Assembly: GCA_013127575.1 (NCBI GenBank)
Contig: CP053418.1
Location: 3,658,001-3,722,000 of the forward strand
Length of the DNA stretch: 64,000 bases
Direction of reading: 5' to 3'
Origin: Ramlibacter terrae
Lineage (GTDB): Bacteria > Pseudomonadota > Gammaproteobacteria > Burkholderiales > Burkholderiaceae_C
Of this stretch, positions 1 through 12,336 are shown piece after piece (the stretch's first letter is position 1; every line of letters begins with the position of its first letter). The notes beneath the pieces were generated by a model. The model saw nothing but the letters and a program-made list of their open reading frames with translations, did not search any database and was not told the origin of the DNA. The position numbers and the translations under genes are program-made.

Positions 1-920
1 CCAACACTTACGACAGACAGGAGCAGATTGAGCAACACAGCGCCCCATTTTGGATCAGCTTCTGCAATGCTTCGGGACAAGACGGCAACCCGGTCGGCTC
101 CTATCCATGCTGCGGCAACCAACGCAATGATCAGACCAACAACCCAGACCCACATCGAAGCCGCCAGCCGTGAAGCCCGCTGGTCGAACGCTGCCGCCAA
201 CCCTTTTGTCGTGGTAATTGAGTACGCCTCCTCGCAATTAGCTACCAGCTGGGCGGCTCTCTCGTGCAGCAATCCCATTGCGCTAAGGACGTCCGATGCG
301 CTGCGGTTCGAGTCTGAGATACCCGTGGCTGCTTCCGCAGCTTCGGTGGAGAGAGTCTGAACCCGCGCCGTAGCGGCTTTAAGTTGCTGAAGATCAAGCG
401 GAAGAGACTCAGCAGCTTCGTGTGCTTGCCGAATCTCCTCGAGACGCCTAGAAAGCACATCTCTATCGACATCTACTGAATCAAGCACGGCGGTCATTTG
501 CCGTGCTCTTTTGGCGAGTTTATATGGGACCGAATTCGGTTCCAGAGCAGAGCGATCTGGCAAGGCGAGACCCAGCCACTGCCTCATCCCCTCTAGCGTG
601 TTCATCACCGCCGGAATTGCGTGCAAGCCGTTCCCGCCGTTGAATAGTTGTGGCACTGTATGTGCCTGCATCAAAGCGATTCTTGCAGCGAGTCCAACTA
701 CATAGGTATCCAAAGCTGAGTTGGGATCTTCCGGCATCCGCTCGTCTATCAGTTGATAAAGCGAGCGTATCGACATCTTGATGAGGAATTTGTCGAGCCC
801 GGCGACGTTCCGGGCGTTCCCGCTGATTTCGAACGCCGTTCTAGTTTCCGTCGTAGTGGCGTCTACGGAAGCCTCGAGAGTCTTAAGTGAGTCACTAAGC
901 TGCTTGAATGCGGCGTTCAT
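1..920 (-). CDS. Coiled-coil membrane protein of unknown function (partial, runs off window)
   Basis: The frame is open from an ATG at 920 to the window edge (306 codons, no stop). A strong ribosome site, AAGGAAGG, lies 5 nt upstream of that ATG. Residues 1-150 look soluble. About 150-235 is rich in Glu/Gln/Ala with heptad-like spacing (RRLEEIRQAHEAAESLP) and probably forms a coiled coil. About 258-280 is a clear membrane segment (WVWVVGLIIALVAAAW), and a second hydrophobic stretch (LLNLLLSVVSV) begins at the edge. Codon use is much more AT-rich than in the rest of the window, which suggests horizontal acquisition. I do not recognise a named family with certainty. From memory it resembles uncharacterised coiled-coil/two-TM proteins found in variable genome islands. 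The gene next to it encodes an Mrr-type nuclease, so a defence role is possible but unproven. Confidence 0.75.
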   Translation of the reverse strand, partial: MNAAFKQLSDSLKTLEASVDATTTETRTAFEISGNARNVAGLDKFLIKMSIRSLYQLIDERMPEDPNSALDTYVVGLAARIALMQAHTVPQLFNGGNGLHAIPAVMNTLEGMRQWLGLALPDRSALEPNSVPYKLAKRARQMTAVLDSVDVDRDVLSRRLEEIRQAHEAAESLPLDLQQLKAATARVQTLSTEAAEAATGISDSNRSASDVLSAMGLLHERAAQLVANCEEAYSITTTKGLAAAFDQRASRLAASMWVWVVGLIIALVAAAWIGADRVAVLSRSIAEADPKWGAVLLNLLLSVVSV

Positions 921-1265
921 TGAGCCTTCCTTTGGATACACCGGCGCACCTTGTTGAAAGACTTGGGCGTGCTGTCGAAAGGACCAGTCTAGACGGACTA
1001 CCCAAGTGCTGACGCGGATAAACGAGGACCGCCTGCAGCGCATCTGCCACATACCGCGAGGTCCATGAAGATGGCGCGTTCGTTGGCGGGTCCTGTTCCG
1101 TCGACCCGTCCAGTTTGTGCCAAGGATCGTAGCGTTCCAAGCTTGCGTCGTCTATCCGGTCTACCCCACACTGCGCGCGGTAGTTGGGAGCAGTGTATGA
1201 AATCCTTGTCATCGTGCCGCTTCAGGAGGCGCCCAGAGAAAATGGGGGTGAGTATGCAATTCATT
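921..1265. other. Intergenic region, no convincing gene
   Basis: About 345 bases separate two minus-strand genes. GC is lower than in most of the window. A 105-codon minus-strand frame (1212 to 895) crosses it but overlaps the start of the 920 gene and lacks high-GC codon bias, so I do not call it. The region presumably carries the promoter of the coiled-coil gene; no clear -35/-10 pair is visible. Confidence 0.4.
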
Positions 1266-2147
1266 TCATCGCGTCCCGCGGCATGCCGGAAACTTCGAGC
1301 ATCCCCAGAACTGCGAACCGGCATTGGTCCCCTTCGTGGCCGTTCGCCTCACCATCGGGGAACCGCATTTCGGACAACCCGGAACAGCAGCGGCTGCCGG
1401 CACCCTTGCTGTGTCCACCATCGCCGGCGACGGAGGATGGCGCGCTGCGGGGAGGTCCCGAGGGCGTTTTTCGCGAGCTGCCTTCGCCTGCTGCAGCAGC
1501 CCGAACAGCTTCGGGCCATCGACCAGCCGGACGTTCCTGCCGCTTGCGAATGCGATGGCGTCATCAGTGAAGCTCCCCGAGGTGACGACGAAACCGCCAG
1601 CGGCGCCGTCAGCGGCCATCACCCCATACAGCTCGCGAACCACGTCCACGCCAACCTTGAACGCCTTCCACTGTTTGCACTGGACCGGGAAGGTTTCTTT
1701 GCCCTTGTGCAGGACCAGGTCGACACCTCCGTCTGCCTGCGGACCGCCTTGCTCCCGCACCTCGTAGCCCTGCAGCCGGAACGCCTGCCCCACCAGCGAT
1801 TCGAACTCCTGCCGGGACATGTCCTCCAGCGCCTGCGCAGTGCTGGAGGAGGTGAGCTTGGCAGCCAGTGCACTCCGCCTCCTGCTCGAGACGGCCGAAA
1901 CCGCCGCCCCAATCAGGCACAGCAACGGGACGACGTATTGGAGCCAGAAAGAGAACTGGGAAACGAGCATCGGCACGAGCGCATTGCCGATCTTGGTCGG
2001 GTCGGTGAGTGCCGGCACCGGCCTCGTTGCGAGCCAATGGAACAGGAGGTAGGTAGCTACCGCCACCGCAACGCCCATCCACCATGGCAGCCTGCCCACC
2101 CCTTCCACGAGGTCGTCCGCCGCGCCTTGCCGCCTTCTTCTGGCCAT
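1266..2147 (-). CDS. Membrane-anchored Mrr-type restriction endonuclease with topoisomerase zinc ribbon
   Basis: This 293-residue protein starts at ATG 2147, with GGGAGAG about 7 nt upstream; a longer frame reaches 2216 without a better site. Two predicted membrane segments lie near residues 20-41 (WWMGVAVAVATYLLFHW) and 66-86. A PD-(D/E)XK nuclease domain of the Mrr_cat family follows. Its signatures are the early FESLVGQAF helix, GGVDLVL (metal-binding Asp) and VQCKQWK (Q-x-K). The C-terminus carries CPKCGSPMV and GCSKFPACRG, the four-cysteine ribbon of topoisomerase I C-terminal repeats, which binds DNA. Related proteins are generally annotated as restriction endonucleases, some of which cut modified DNA. 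No methyltransferase lies beside it, which is compatible with a type IV-like, modification-dependent or housekeeping role. Specificity is unknown. Confidence 0.85.
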   Translation of the reverse strand: MARRRRQGAADDLVEGVGRLPWWMGVAVAVATYLLFHWLATRPVPALTDPTKIGNALVPMLVSQFSFWLQYVVPLLCLIGAAVSAVSSRRRSALAAKLTSSSTAQALEDMSRQEFESLVGQAFRLQGYEVREQGGPQADGGVDLVLHKGKETFPVQCKQWKAFKVGVDVVRELYGVMAADGAAGGFVVTSGSFTDDAIAFASGRNVRLVDGPKLFGLLQQAKAAREKRPRDLPAARHPPSPAMVDTARVPAAAAVPGCPKCGSPMVRRTATKGTNAGSQFWGCSKFPACRGTR

Positions 2148-2255
2148 GTACTGCTCTCCCTTTTTGGGTTGCAAATGTAGCGGGGCGCCGGATAAGCGTC
2201 CAGCGCGCAGACGCACTCATGGCCATCGCTTGGTGGCCACCTGCACAATGTCGCG

Positions 2256-2546
2256 GTGCGCCCCTCGGAAGCCCTCGAACTTCATCGCGATCGCATCCGC
2301 GAGATCGCATTGCGGCACAGGGTGAGCGACGTCCACGTTTTCGGATCAGCCAGCAGGGGTGAAGATACGGAGAGCAGTGATCTCGACCTGCTCTCCGAGC
2401 CGACAGAGGAAACGACCCTGTTCGACATCTGCGCTATCCGGCTGGAGCTCAAGCAGCTGCTCGGTGTGGAGGTCGACGTGCTCACGCCCAATTCGCTACC
2501 CGATGCCTGTCGGGATCGCGTGCTCCGAGAAGCCATGCGGTTGTGA
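2256..2546 (+). CDS. MNT-type nucleotidyltransferase (MntA-like), no HEPN partner
   Basis: A 96-residue protein starting at GTG 2256. It contains the minimal nucleotidyltransferase core: FGSASRGE followed by SDLDLL, the G-S-x(n)-D-x-D signature of the MNT family. In studied HEPN/MNT pairs the MNT protein is the antitoxin and AMPylates the HEPN ribonuclease. Here no DUF86/HEPN frame is found within the 80 bases before the next gene or on the other side, so the gene is an orphan or its partner is elsewhere. The start is the least certain part: an ATG at 2248 is out of frame, so either GTG 2256 is used or a base is missing. Confidence 0.75.
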   Translation: MRPSEALELHRDRIREIALRHRVSDVHVFGSASRGEDTESSDLDLLSEPTEETTLFDICAIRLELKQLLGVEVDVLTPNSLPDACRDRVLREAMRL

Positions 2547-2628
2547 AGCTGCAGCATGGTCTGCAGCCGCGGCCGCCGATCGGTGCGCAGCAAGCTGCAC
2601 ACCCTACGAAGGCAAGGCCGCCAAAGCG

Positions 2629-3378
2629 CTAAGCGCCTCGCGCCTTCCCCAACTTCCCCTTCAACCCACTCCCCGCCTCCAGCTCCTTCACCCACAGCGC
2701 ATACCCCGCATCGCTAGGATGCAACCCATCCCGCGCATGCAACTCCCTCGGCCGCTGCGCGAACGGGTCCTCCGCCCGCGGCTTGTAGAGATTCACGTAC
2801 GTAGCGCCCGTCGCCTGAGCGGCCTGCCGCACGGCGGTGTGCAGCATTTGCGAGCGGCGGTCCATCCACCACGCGAGCGGGCGCCAGAAGAACGGCGCAT
2901 TGCCCACGTTCCCCGGCGGCATCATCACGACGAAAGGCGCGATCTGCTTGGCCAGGTCGGCGGCTTGGCGCACCTGCGCAGTGAGCTCGCTAGTTCCCGT
3001 GTTCCGGATCACGTCGTTGCCGCCACCCGGGACCAGCACCGCATCGAAGCGCGACGTGTCCGCCTGCAACTGCCGCACGATGTCTTCGTAGCGCGCGCCG
3101 TCGGTCGCGCGGTTGACGACGCGCAGCTTCGGCAGGTCCGCCGCCAGCAGGCCGGCGACGCTGCGAGTCGGGTCTGACGCGCCGGTGCCGACAGCAGTGC
3201 TGTCGCCCACCACCAGCAGGCTCGCGACCGCAGATGCAGGCTGCGCCTGGAAGGGTTCGCTGTCGCGCGCCAACCGGCCGGCTTCGCGCATCTTCCAGGC
3301 GGAACAGCCGGCGGTGGCGGCAGCGCCGAGGAGCGCAAGCAGGACGAGGGGGCGGATCAGGTTGGGGCGGCGGGTCAT
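2629..3378 (-). CDS. SGNH/GDSL-family hydrolase, lipoprotein
   Basis: 249 residues. An N-terminal hydrophobic signal ends in a lipobox-like LGAAATAGC, so the mature protein should be lipid-anchored in the envelope. The SGNH blocks are visible: VVGDSTAVG (nucleophile Ser near residue 59), GGGNDV (oxyanion Asn), and DGLHPSDAGY (catalytic Asp/His) near the C-terminus. Members are esterases or lipases acting on ester or acetyl groups; the substrate is not predictable. The gene is intact and stands alone, back to back with the MNT gene. Confidence 0.85.
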   Translation of the reverse strand: MTRRPNLIRPLVLLALLGAAATAGCSAWKMREAGRLARDSEPFQAQPASAVASLLVVGDSTAVGTGASDPTRSVAGLLAADLPKLRVVNRATDGARYEDIVRQLQADTSRFDAVLVPGGGNDVIRNTGTSELTAQVRQAADLAKQIAPFVVMMPPGNVGNAPFFWRPLAWWMDRRSQMLHTAVRQAAQATGATYVNLYKPRAEDPFAQRPRELHARDGLHPSDAGYALWVKELEAGSGLKGKLGKARGA

Positions 3379-3459
3379 CCACGCAAACTACCGCAGACGC
3401 GATGCGGAGCCGGTAGGCGGAAGCCGCCGCCGACGACTCCGAAGCACGCGTAGTGGGCC

Positions 3460-4113
3460 CTACTTCCCCGCCCGCGCCTGCTTCATCATGCTGCTCTCGC
3501 TGGTGATCACGCCGATCACGCGCGCCAGCTGCCGGCTGACCGACACGTAGGCGTGGCCGATGCGGCTGTCGAAGTAGAGCGAATCGCCCTTGGCCAGCCG
3601 CATCACCTCCCCGGTGTCGAAGTGCACGTCGATGCTGCCGCTGAGTACGTGCACGAACTCCTCGCCCGGATGCCGCGCATAGTCTTCCGGCCCGGCAATG
3701 GTGCGCGCGTGCACTGTTCCGAGCACCGGCTCCATCTGCTTGCCGGCTGCATGCGTGCCGAGGAACTCGTAAGAGAACGAGAGGCCGCGGTACACCACGC
3801 CCTGCCCCGAGCGCGTGAGCACGGGGCCGGCGAACGGCTTGGCCGTGACGCCCGCCTCCGAAAACATCGCGCTCATGTCCATCTGCAGCGCGCGCCCGAG
3901 CGCGGAGAAGTTCTCGTAGCCCAGCGCGAGCTGCCCGCGCTCTGCGCGCGAGATGGTGGTGATCGAGACGCCGGAGCGCTCGGCCACTTCCGCCAGCGTC
4001 CACCCCAGTTCCTTGCGCGCGGTGCGCAGCCGCCGACCCAGCGTGGCGGGGTCGAGGGTGTGGGCGGCGGCAGCCGGCGGGGGCGGTGCGTCCGATCGGA
4101 CGGGTTTGCGCAT
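3460..4113 (-). CDS. XRE-family regulator with C-terminal cupin domain
   Basis: About 217 residues from ATG 4113; an in-frame GTG at 4131 is possible but less likely. Residues about 25-80 form an XRE helix-turn-helix (GWTLAEVAERSGVSITTISR). Residues about 145-212 form a cupin_2 barrel (HPGEEFVHVLSGSIDVHFDT) that in relatives binds a small ligand. The gene diverges from the oxidase/peptidase/ABC operon and is its likely local regulator. A 16-bp palindrome lies across its own start codon and a second copy lies in front of the operon, which argues for autoregulation and control of both directions. PuuR-type regulators share this architecture. Confidence 0.9.
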   Translation of the reverse strand: MRKPVRSDAPPPPAAAAHTLDPATLGRRLRTARKELGWTLAEVAERSGVSITTISRAERGQLALGYENFSALGRALQMDMSAMFSEAGVTAKPFAGPVLTRSGQGVVYRGLSFSYEFLGTHAAGKQMEPVLGTVHARTIAGPEDYARHPGEEFVHVLSGSIDVHFDTGEVMRLAKGDSLYFDSRIGHAYVSVSRQLARVIGVITSESSMMKQARAGK

Positions 4114-4120
4114 CTGCAAA
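4105..4120. promoter_or_regulatory. Putative operator 1 of the XRE-cupin regulator
   Basis: TTTGCGCATCTGCAAA is an imperfect inverted repeat (TTTGCg-n4-tGCAAA). It covers the ATG of the regulator gene and matches the second copy 65 bp away at 13 of 16 or more positions. Confidence 0.6.
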
Positions 4121-4169
4121 TTCTCTTTCACCTACGAACCAGACCCCCAAGGGAAAACCCGGCACGGCA

Positions 4170-4185
4170 TTTGCGTATCCGCAAA
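4170..4185. promoter_or_regulatory. Putative operator 2 / -35 region of the catabolic operon
   Basis: TTTGCGTATCCGCAAA is a perfect inverted repeat with 6-bp arms and a 4-bp centre. It lies 38 bp before the first gene of the operon. A TACACT at 4193-4198, 17 bp after TTTGCG, could be the -10 box, so binding here would block the -35 region. Confidence 0.6.
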
Positions 4186-4222
4186 ACTGCCATACACTCC
4201 GCCGCAAACAACCGTCCCATCC

Positions 4223-6856
<2,634 letters not shown>

Positions 6857-6900
6857 CCGTCCCCGGCACTCCCGCCAACCCGCCCCCGGAGAACATCAAG

Positions 6901-8490
6901 ATGAATCGACGCTCCCTCGCCGCGCTCGTGTCCGCCGCCATCGCCGCAGGCGCCCTCCTCGGCACGGCGCCCTCCTTCGCCCAGGCCGCGCCGAAGACGC
7001 TGCGCGTGGTGGCGCACGCCGACCTGAAGATCCCGGACCCGACCTTCACCACGGCCTACATCTCGCGCAACTTCGGCTACATGGTGTACGACACCCTGTT
7101 CGCGCAGGACACGAGCGGCAAGCCGAAGCCGCAAATGGTGGAGAAGTTCACCACCTCCAAGGACGGCCTGCAGTGGACCTTCACGCTGCGTCCCAACCTG
7201 AAGTTCTCCGACGGCAACCCCGTGACCTCCGCCGACGCGGTCGCTTCGATGCAGCGCTGGGGCGCGCGCGACTCGCTGGGTCGCGCGATGGGCAACGCGG
7301 GCGCGGAGTGGAAGGCGGTCGACGCACGCAACTTCACGCTGACGCTGAAGGAACCCTTCGGCCTGGTGCTGGACGGCCTCGCCAAGGTCTCCGGCTTCCC
7401 GGCCGTGGTGCTGCCCGAGCGGCTGGCGAAGATGCCCGCCACCGCGCCGCTGACCGAAGTGCTCGGCTCCGGCCCCTATGTCTTCAAGCGCGACGAATGG
7501 GTGCCGGGCAACAAGGCCGTGTTCGTGCGCAACCCGCACTACGTGGCGCGCAGCGAGCCGCCGAACGGCCTGTCCGGCAGCAAGAAGTCGGCGTTCGACC
7601 GCGTCGAATGGCTGTACCTGCCCGACGCCAACAGCGCCATCGCCGCGCTCAAGAAGGGCGAGGTCGACTACGTCGAGCAATTGCCGCCCGACTACATCGC
7701 GCCGCTGCGCACCGACCCCAACGTGAAGATCCTCGCGGCCGGCGCACGGCAGGGCTTCACGGTGATGAACCAGCTGCACCCGCCCTTCAACAACCCGAAG
7801 GCGCGGCAGGCCGTCGCGATGGCCGTCAACCGGGAACGCTTCACGGCGGCCATGGGCTACCCGCTCGACATGCGCGTGACCTACTGCGGCACCTACTTCA
7901 TCTGCGGCAGCCCCAACGAGACGCTGGCCGGCGCCGAGCCGTTCCGCAAGGCCGACGTCGCCAAGGCCAGGCAGTTGCTGGCCGAGGCCGGCTACAACGG
8001 CGAGAAGGTCACGGTGCTGGTCCCGAGCGACGTCACCTACCTGAACGCGCTGGCGTTGATGACGATCCAGACGCTGCGCAGCATCGGCATGACGGTCGAC
8101 GCGCAGACCATGGACTGGGCCTCGATCGGCGCGCGCCGTGCGAAGCGCGATGCGCCGTCCGCCGGCGGCTGGAACGTGTACGTCACCGTGGCGGGCGAAT
8201 TCGACGTCAACTCGCCGATCACCAACGCCTACCTCAGCCCCTCGTGCGGCAACAGCCTGCCCGGCTGGCCTTGCGACAAGGAGCTGGACGAATTGCGCAC
8301 GGCCTGGCTGAAGGAGACGGTGCCCGCCAAGCGCAAGGAGCGCCTCGATGCCTTCCACGCCCGCGCCTACCAGGCCATCCCGTACGTGAACCTGGGCCAG
8401 TACTCCGCCGCCGCCGGCGCGCGCAGCAGCATCAAGGGACTCGACAAGCTCTGGGCCGGCATGCCGATGTTCTGGGCGCTGGACAAGTAA
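6901..8490 (+). CDS. Peptide ABC transporter substrate-binding protein (SBP_bac_5)
   Basis: An intact 529-residue protein with a Sec signal peptide (positive MNRRS, hydrophobic core, cleavage near SFAQAAP). The SBP family 5 signature appears near residues 90-120 (FTLRPNLKFSDGNPVTSAD), followed by the typical two-lobe sequence. It is the periplasmic receptor of a Dpp/Opp-type importer. The two permeases and two ATPases follow directly in the same orientation. Ligands of the family are di- and oligopeptides, D-amino-acid peptides, glutathione or nickel chelates; the surrounding deacylase and MlrC point to N-acylated or D-containing peptides. Confidence 0.9.
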   Translation: MNRRSLAALVSAAIAAGALLGTAPSFAQAAPKTLRVVAHADLKIPDPTFTTAYISRNFGYMVYDTLFAQDTSGKPKPQMVEKFTTSKDGLQWTFTLRPNLKFSDGNPVTSADAVASMQRWGARDSLGRAMGNAGAEWKAVDARNFTLTLKEPFGLVLDGLAKVSGFPAVVLPERLAKMPATAPLTEVLGSGPYVFKRDEWVPGNKAVFVRNPHYVARSEPPNGLSGSKKSAFDRVEWLYLPDANSAIAALKKGEVDYVEQLPPDYIAPLRTDPNVKILAAGARQGFTVMNQLHPPFNNPKARQAVAMAVNRERFTAAMGYPLDMRVTYCGTYFICGSPNETLAGAEPFRKADVAKARQLLAEAGYNGEKVTVLVPSDVTYLNALALMTIQTLRSIGMTVDAQTMDWASIGARRAKRDAPSAGGWNVYVTVAGEFDVNSPITNAYLSPSCGNSLPGWPCDKELDELRTAWLKETVPAKRKERLDAFHARAYQAIPYVNLGQYSAAAGARSSIKGLDKLWAGMPMFWALDK

Positions 8491-8508
8491 GCAGCGCCGC
8501 GCGCACCC

Positions 8509-9441
8509 ATGGCCTACTTCCTGCGCCGGCTGGTCGCCACGCTGCCCGTGATGGCGGTGGTGGCGGTCCTCGTCTTCCTGCTGATCCACCTGTCGCCGGG
8601 CGACCCGGCAGCACTGATCGCGGGCGACCGGCGACCGAGGAAGACATCGCCAAGCTGCGCGTCGCCCTCGGCCTGCACCAGCCGCTGTGGCAGCAGTTCT
8701 CGATCTGGGTCGGCAAGCTGCTCACCGGCGACCTCGGCACCTCGATCTTCACGCAGGTGCCGGTGTCGCAGCTGCTCGCGCAGCGGCTGGAGCCCACGCT
8801 GTCGATCGCCGCCCTGACCATGCTGATCACGCTGCTGGTGGCGGTGCCGCTGGGCACGCTCGCCGCCTACCGCGCGGGCACGTGGATCGACCGGCTCGTA
8901 ATGCTGTTCGCGGTGCTGGCGTTCTCGCTGCCCGTGTTCTGGTCGGCTACCTGCTGATCTACGGCTTCGCGATCAAGCTGCAGTGGTTTCCGGTGCAGGG
9001 CTACGTGCGCTTCGCCGAAGGGCCGGTGCTGTGGCTGCAAAGCCTGGTGCTGCCCTGCGTGAACTGGCGCTGGTCTACATCGCGCTGGTCACGCGCATGA
9101 CGCGCGCCACGGTGCTCGAAGTGCTGCACGAGGACTACATCCGCACCGCACGGGCCAAGGGGCTCGGCGTGCTGCCGGTGCTGGGCCACGCGCTGCGCAA
9201 TGCGGCGATCCCGATCGCCACCACCGTCGGTGTGGGCGTCGCGCTGCTGATCGGCGGCGTGGTCGTCACCGAGACCGTCTATGCGATTCCCGGCGTCGGC
9301 CGCCTCGTCATCGACTCCGTGCAAAGGCACGACTATCCCGTGATCCAGAGCGTTCTGCTGCTGTCCGCCGGCGTGTACGTGCTGATCAACCTGCTGATCG
9401 ACCTGAGCTACCGCCTGTTCGATCCGCGCATCCAGTACTAG
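8509..9441 (+). CDS. Peptide ABC transporter permease, DppB type, frameshifted in assembly
   Basis: Begins MAYFLRRLVATLP, the usual DppB N-terminus, followed by LIHLSPGDPA. The C-terminal part carries the EAA-loop region (EDYIRTARAKGLG) and ends FDPRIQY, which is diagnostic for DppB. Three single-base losses, near 8628, 8943 and 9064, shift the frame; each fits a CCAGG or CCTGG (for the second, PVFLVGYLLIYG is restored). The reconstructed length of about 311 residues and six membrane segments match the family. It pairs with the DppC-type permease 8 bases downstream. Confidence 0.9.
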
Positions 9442-9448
9442 AGCCTTC

Positions 9449-10335
9449 ATGTCCGCCGCACTTCCGGCCGCCCCCGTGGCCGCCCCCGACGAAGGCGCAC
9501 CGCGCCCGCGCCGCTGGCGCTGGGCCCGCAAGCACCCGACGCTGATCATCGGCGCGCTGATGCTCATCGTGATCGCCGCGATCTCGCTGGCCGCGCCGTG
9601 GATCGCCACGCACGACCCGCAGGACTGGACCCGATCGCGCGCATGCAGCCGCCGTCGGCGGAGCACTACTTCGGCACCGACGCGCTCGGGCGCGACGTCT
9701 TCAGCCGCGCCGTCTGGGGCGGACGCATCTCGATGGCCGTGGGCCTCGCCGTCGCGATCCTCGCGACCGTCATGGGCGTGCTGATCGGCCTCGTATCCGG
9801 CTTCGTGCGCTGGGCCGACGGCATCATCATGCGGGTGATGGACGGCCTGATGGCGATCCCCGGCATCCTGCTGGCCATCGCGCTGATGGCGGTGACGCAG
9901 GGCAGCCTGACCACCGTGATCGTCGCCATCACCATCCCCGAGATCCCTCGTGTGGCGCGGCTGGTGCGCTCGCTCGCGCTGACGTTGCGCGAGCAGCTGT
10001 TCGTCGAGGCGGCGCATGCCGTCGGCACGCGACTGCCGACGATCCTGTGGCGGCACGTGCTCCCCAACATGGTGGCGCCGTTGATCGTGCAGGCCACCTT
10101 CGTCGCCGCGTCCGCCGTGCTGATCGAGGCTTCGCTCTCCTTCCTCGGCGTCGGCATCCCGGCGCAGACGCCGAGCTGGGGCAACATGATGGCCGAAGGC
10201 CGCAACTTCGTGGCCGTCGCCTTCCACATCATCCTGTACCCCGGGATCCTGCTGGCGCTGACCGTGCTGGCCATCAACCTGCTGGGCGACGGCCTGCGCG
10301 ATGCGCTCGACCCGCGCCTGGCCCGCCAGCTGTGA
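9449..10335 (+). CDS. Peptide ABC transporter permease, DppC type, frameshifted in assembly
   Basis: Cytoplasmic N-terminus rich in Pro/Ala/Arg, then a first membrane segment ([18 protein letters not shown]). The DppC hallmark follows ([15 protein letters not shown]), then the EAA loop ([13 protein letters not shown]). The C-terminus ends with [12 protein letters not shown], typical of DppC. A single deletion near 9627 (GACTGGACC for GACCTGGACC) breaks the frame. About 296 residues when restored. The stop is followed within 6 bases by the first ATPase gene. Confidence 0.9.
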
Positions 10336-10340
10336 CCGCG

Positions 10341-11352
<1,012 letters not shown>

Positions 11353-11356
<4 letters not shown>

Positions 11357-12319
11357 CGACGCCGCTGCTGGAGGTGGTGAACCTCAGGAAGCACTACACC
11401 TCGCCGCGCCGCTGGCTCACGCCCGACAAGCCGCCGATCCGGGCGGTAGACGACGTTTCGTTCGCGGTCGCGACCGGCGAGACGCTCTCGCTGGTCGGCG
11501 AGTCGGGCTGCGGCAAGACGACCACGGCCAAGTCGGTGCTGCGGCTGGTCGAGCCGACTTCCGGCTCCGTCAAGCTGGCGGGTGAGGAACTGGTGGGCCT
11601 GTCCAAGGAGCAGATGCGGCAGCGCCGACGGCAGATGCAGATCATCTTCGGGACCCGTACGCGTCGTTGAATCCGCGATTGACCGCGGGCGAGGCGGTGG
11701 CGGAGCCGCTGCGCAATTTCGGCGTGGGCGATCGCAAGGAACGTGACGAGCGCGTGCAATGGCTGTTCGCGAAGGTGGGCCTTCGCCCCGAGGCCGCGAA
11801 GAAGTATCCGCACGAATTCTCCGGCGGCCAGCGGCAGAGGCTGGGCATCGCCCGCGCGCTCGCGCTGCAGCCGAAGCTGATCGTCTGCGACGAACCGGTG
11901 TCGGCGCTCGACGTGTCGGTGCAGGCGCAGGTGGTCAACCTGCTGATGGACCTGCAGGAAGAGTTCGGCATTGCCTACCTGTTCGTCGCGCACGACTGGC
12001 CGTGGTGCGCCACATCAGCCACCGCGTGGCCGTGATGTACCTCGGGCACATCGTGGAGGTGGCCGACCGCGACACGCTGTTCGCGGCGCCGCGCCATCCG
12101 TACACCGAGATCCTGCTGTCGGCGGTGCCGGTGCCGAACCCGCGCACGCGGGCGAAACGCATGCTGCTGCAGGGCGATCCGCCGAGCCCGGCCAATCCGC
12201 CGAGCGGCTGCCGTTTCCACACCCGCTGCCCGCTGGCGCAGCCGGTCTGCGCCGAGCAGAAGCCGCCGCTGAGCCCGCGCGAGAACCCGGGCCAGCTGGT
12301 GGCCTGCCACTTCCGCTGA
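11353..12319 (+). CDS. Peptide ABC transporter ATP-binding protein, DppF type, frameshifted in assembly
   Basis: Walker A GESGCGKT, signature FSGGQRQR and Walker B LIVCDEP, followed by [15 protein letters not shown]. The C-terminal extension contains [15 protein letters not shown], the Fe-S-like cysteine motif found in Dpp/Opp ATPases. Two breaks occur: near 11649, where the invariant QDPYASLNP loop has lost a base (TTCGGGACC for TTCCAGGACC), and near 11995 (GACTGGCC for GACCTGGCC). About 322 residues after repair. It completes the five-gene importer; the deacylase gene starts 17 bases later. Confidence 0.9.
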
Positions 12320-12336
12320 ACTTTCCGAAAGAGCCC

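Noticed and set aside
895-1212. A 105-codon minus-strand frame before the coiled-coil gene
   Set aside because: It overlaps the ribosome site and start of that gene and has no domain or codon bias.
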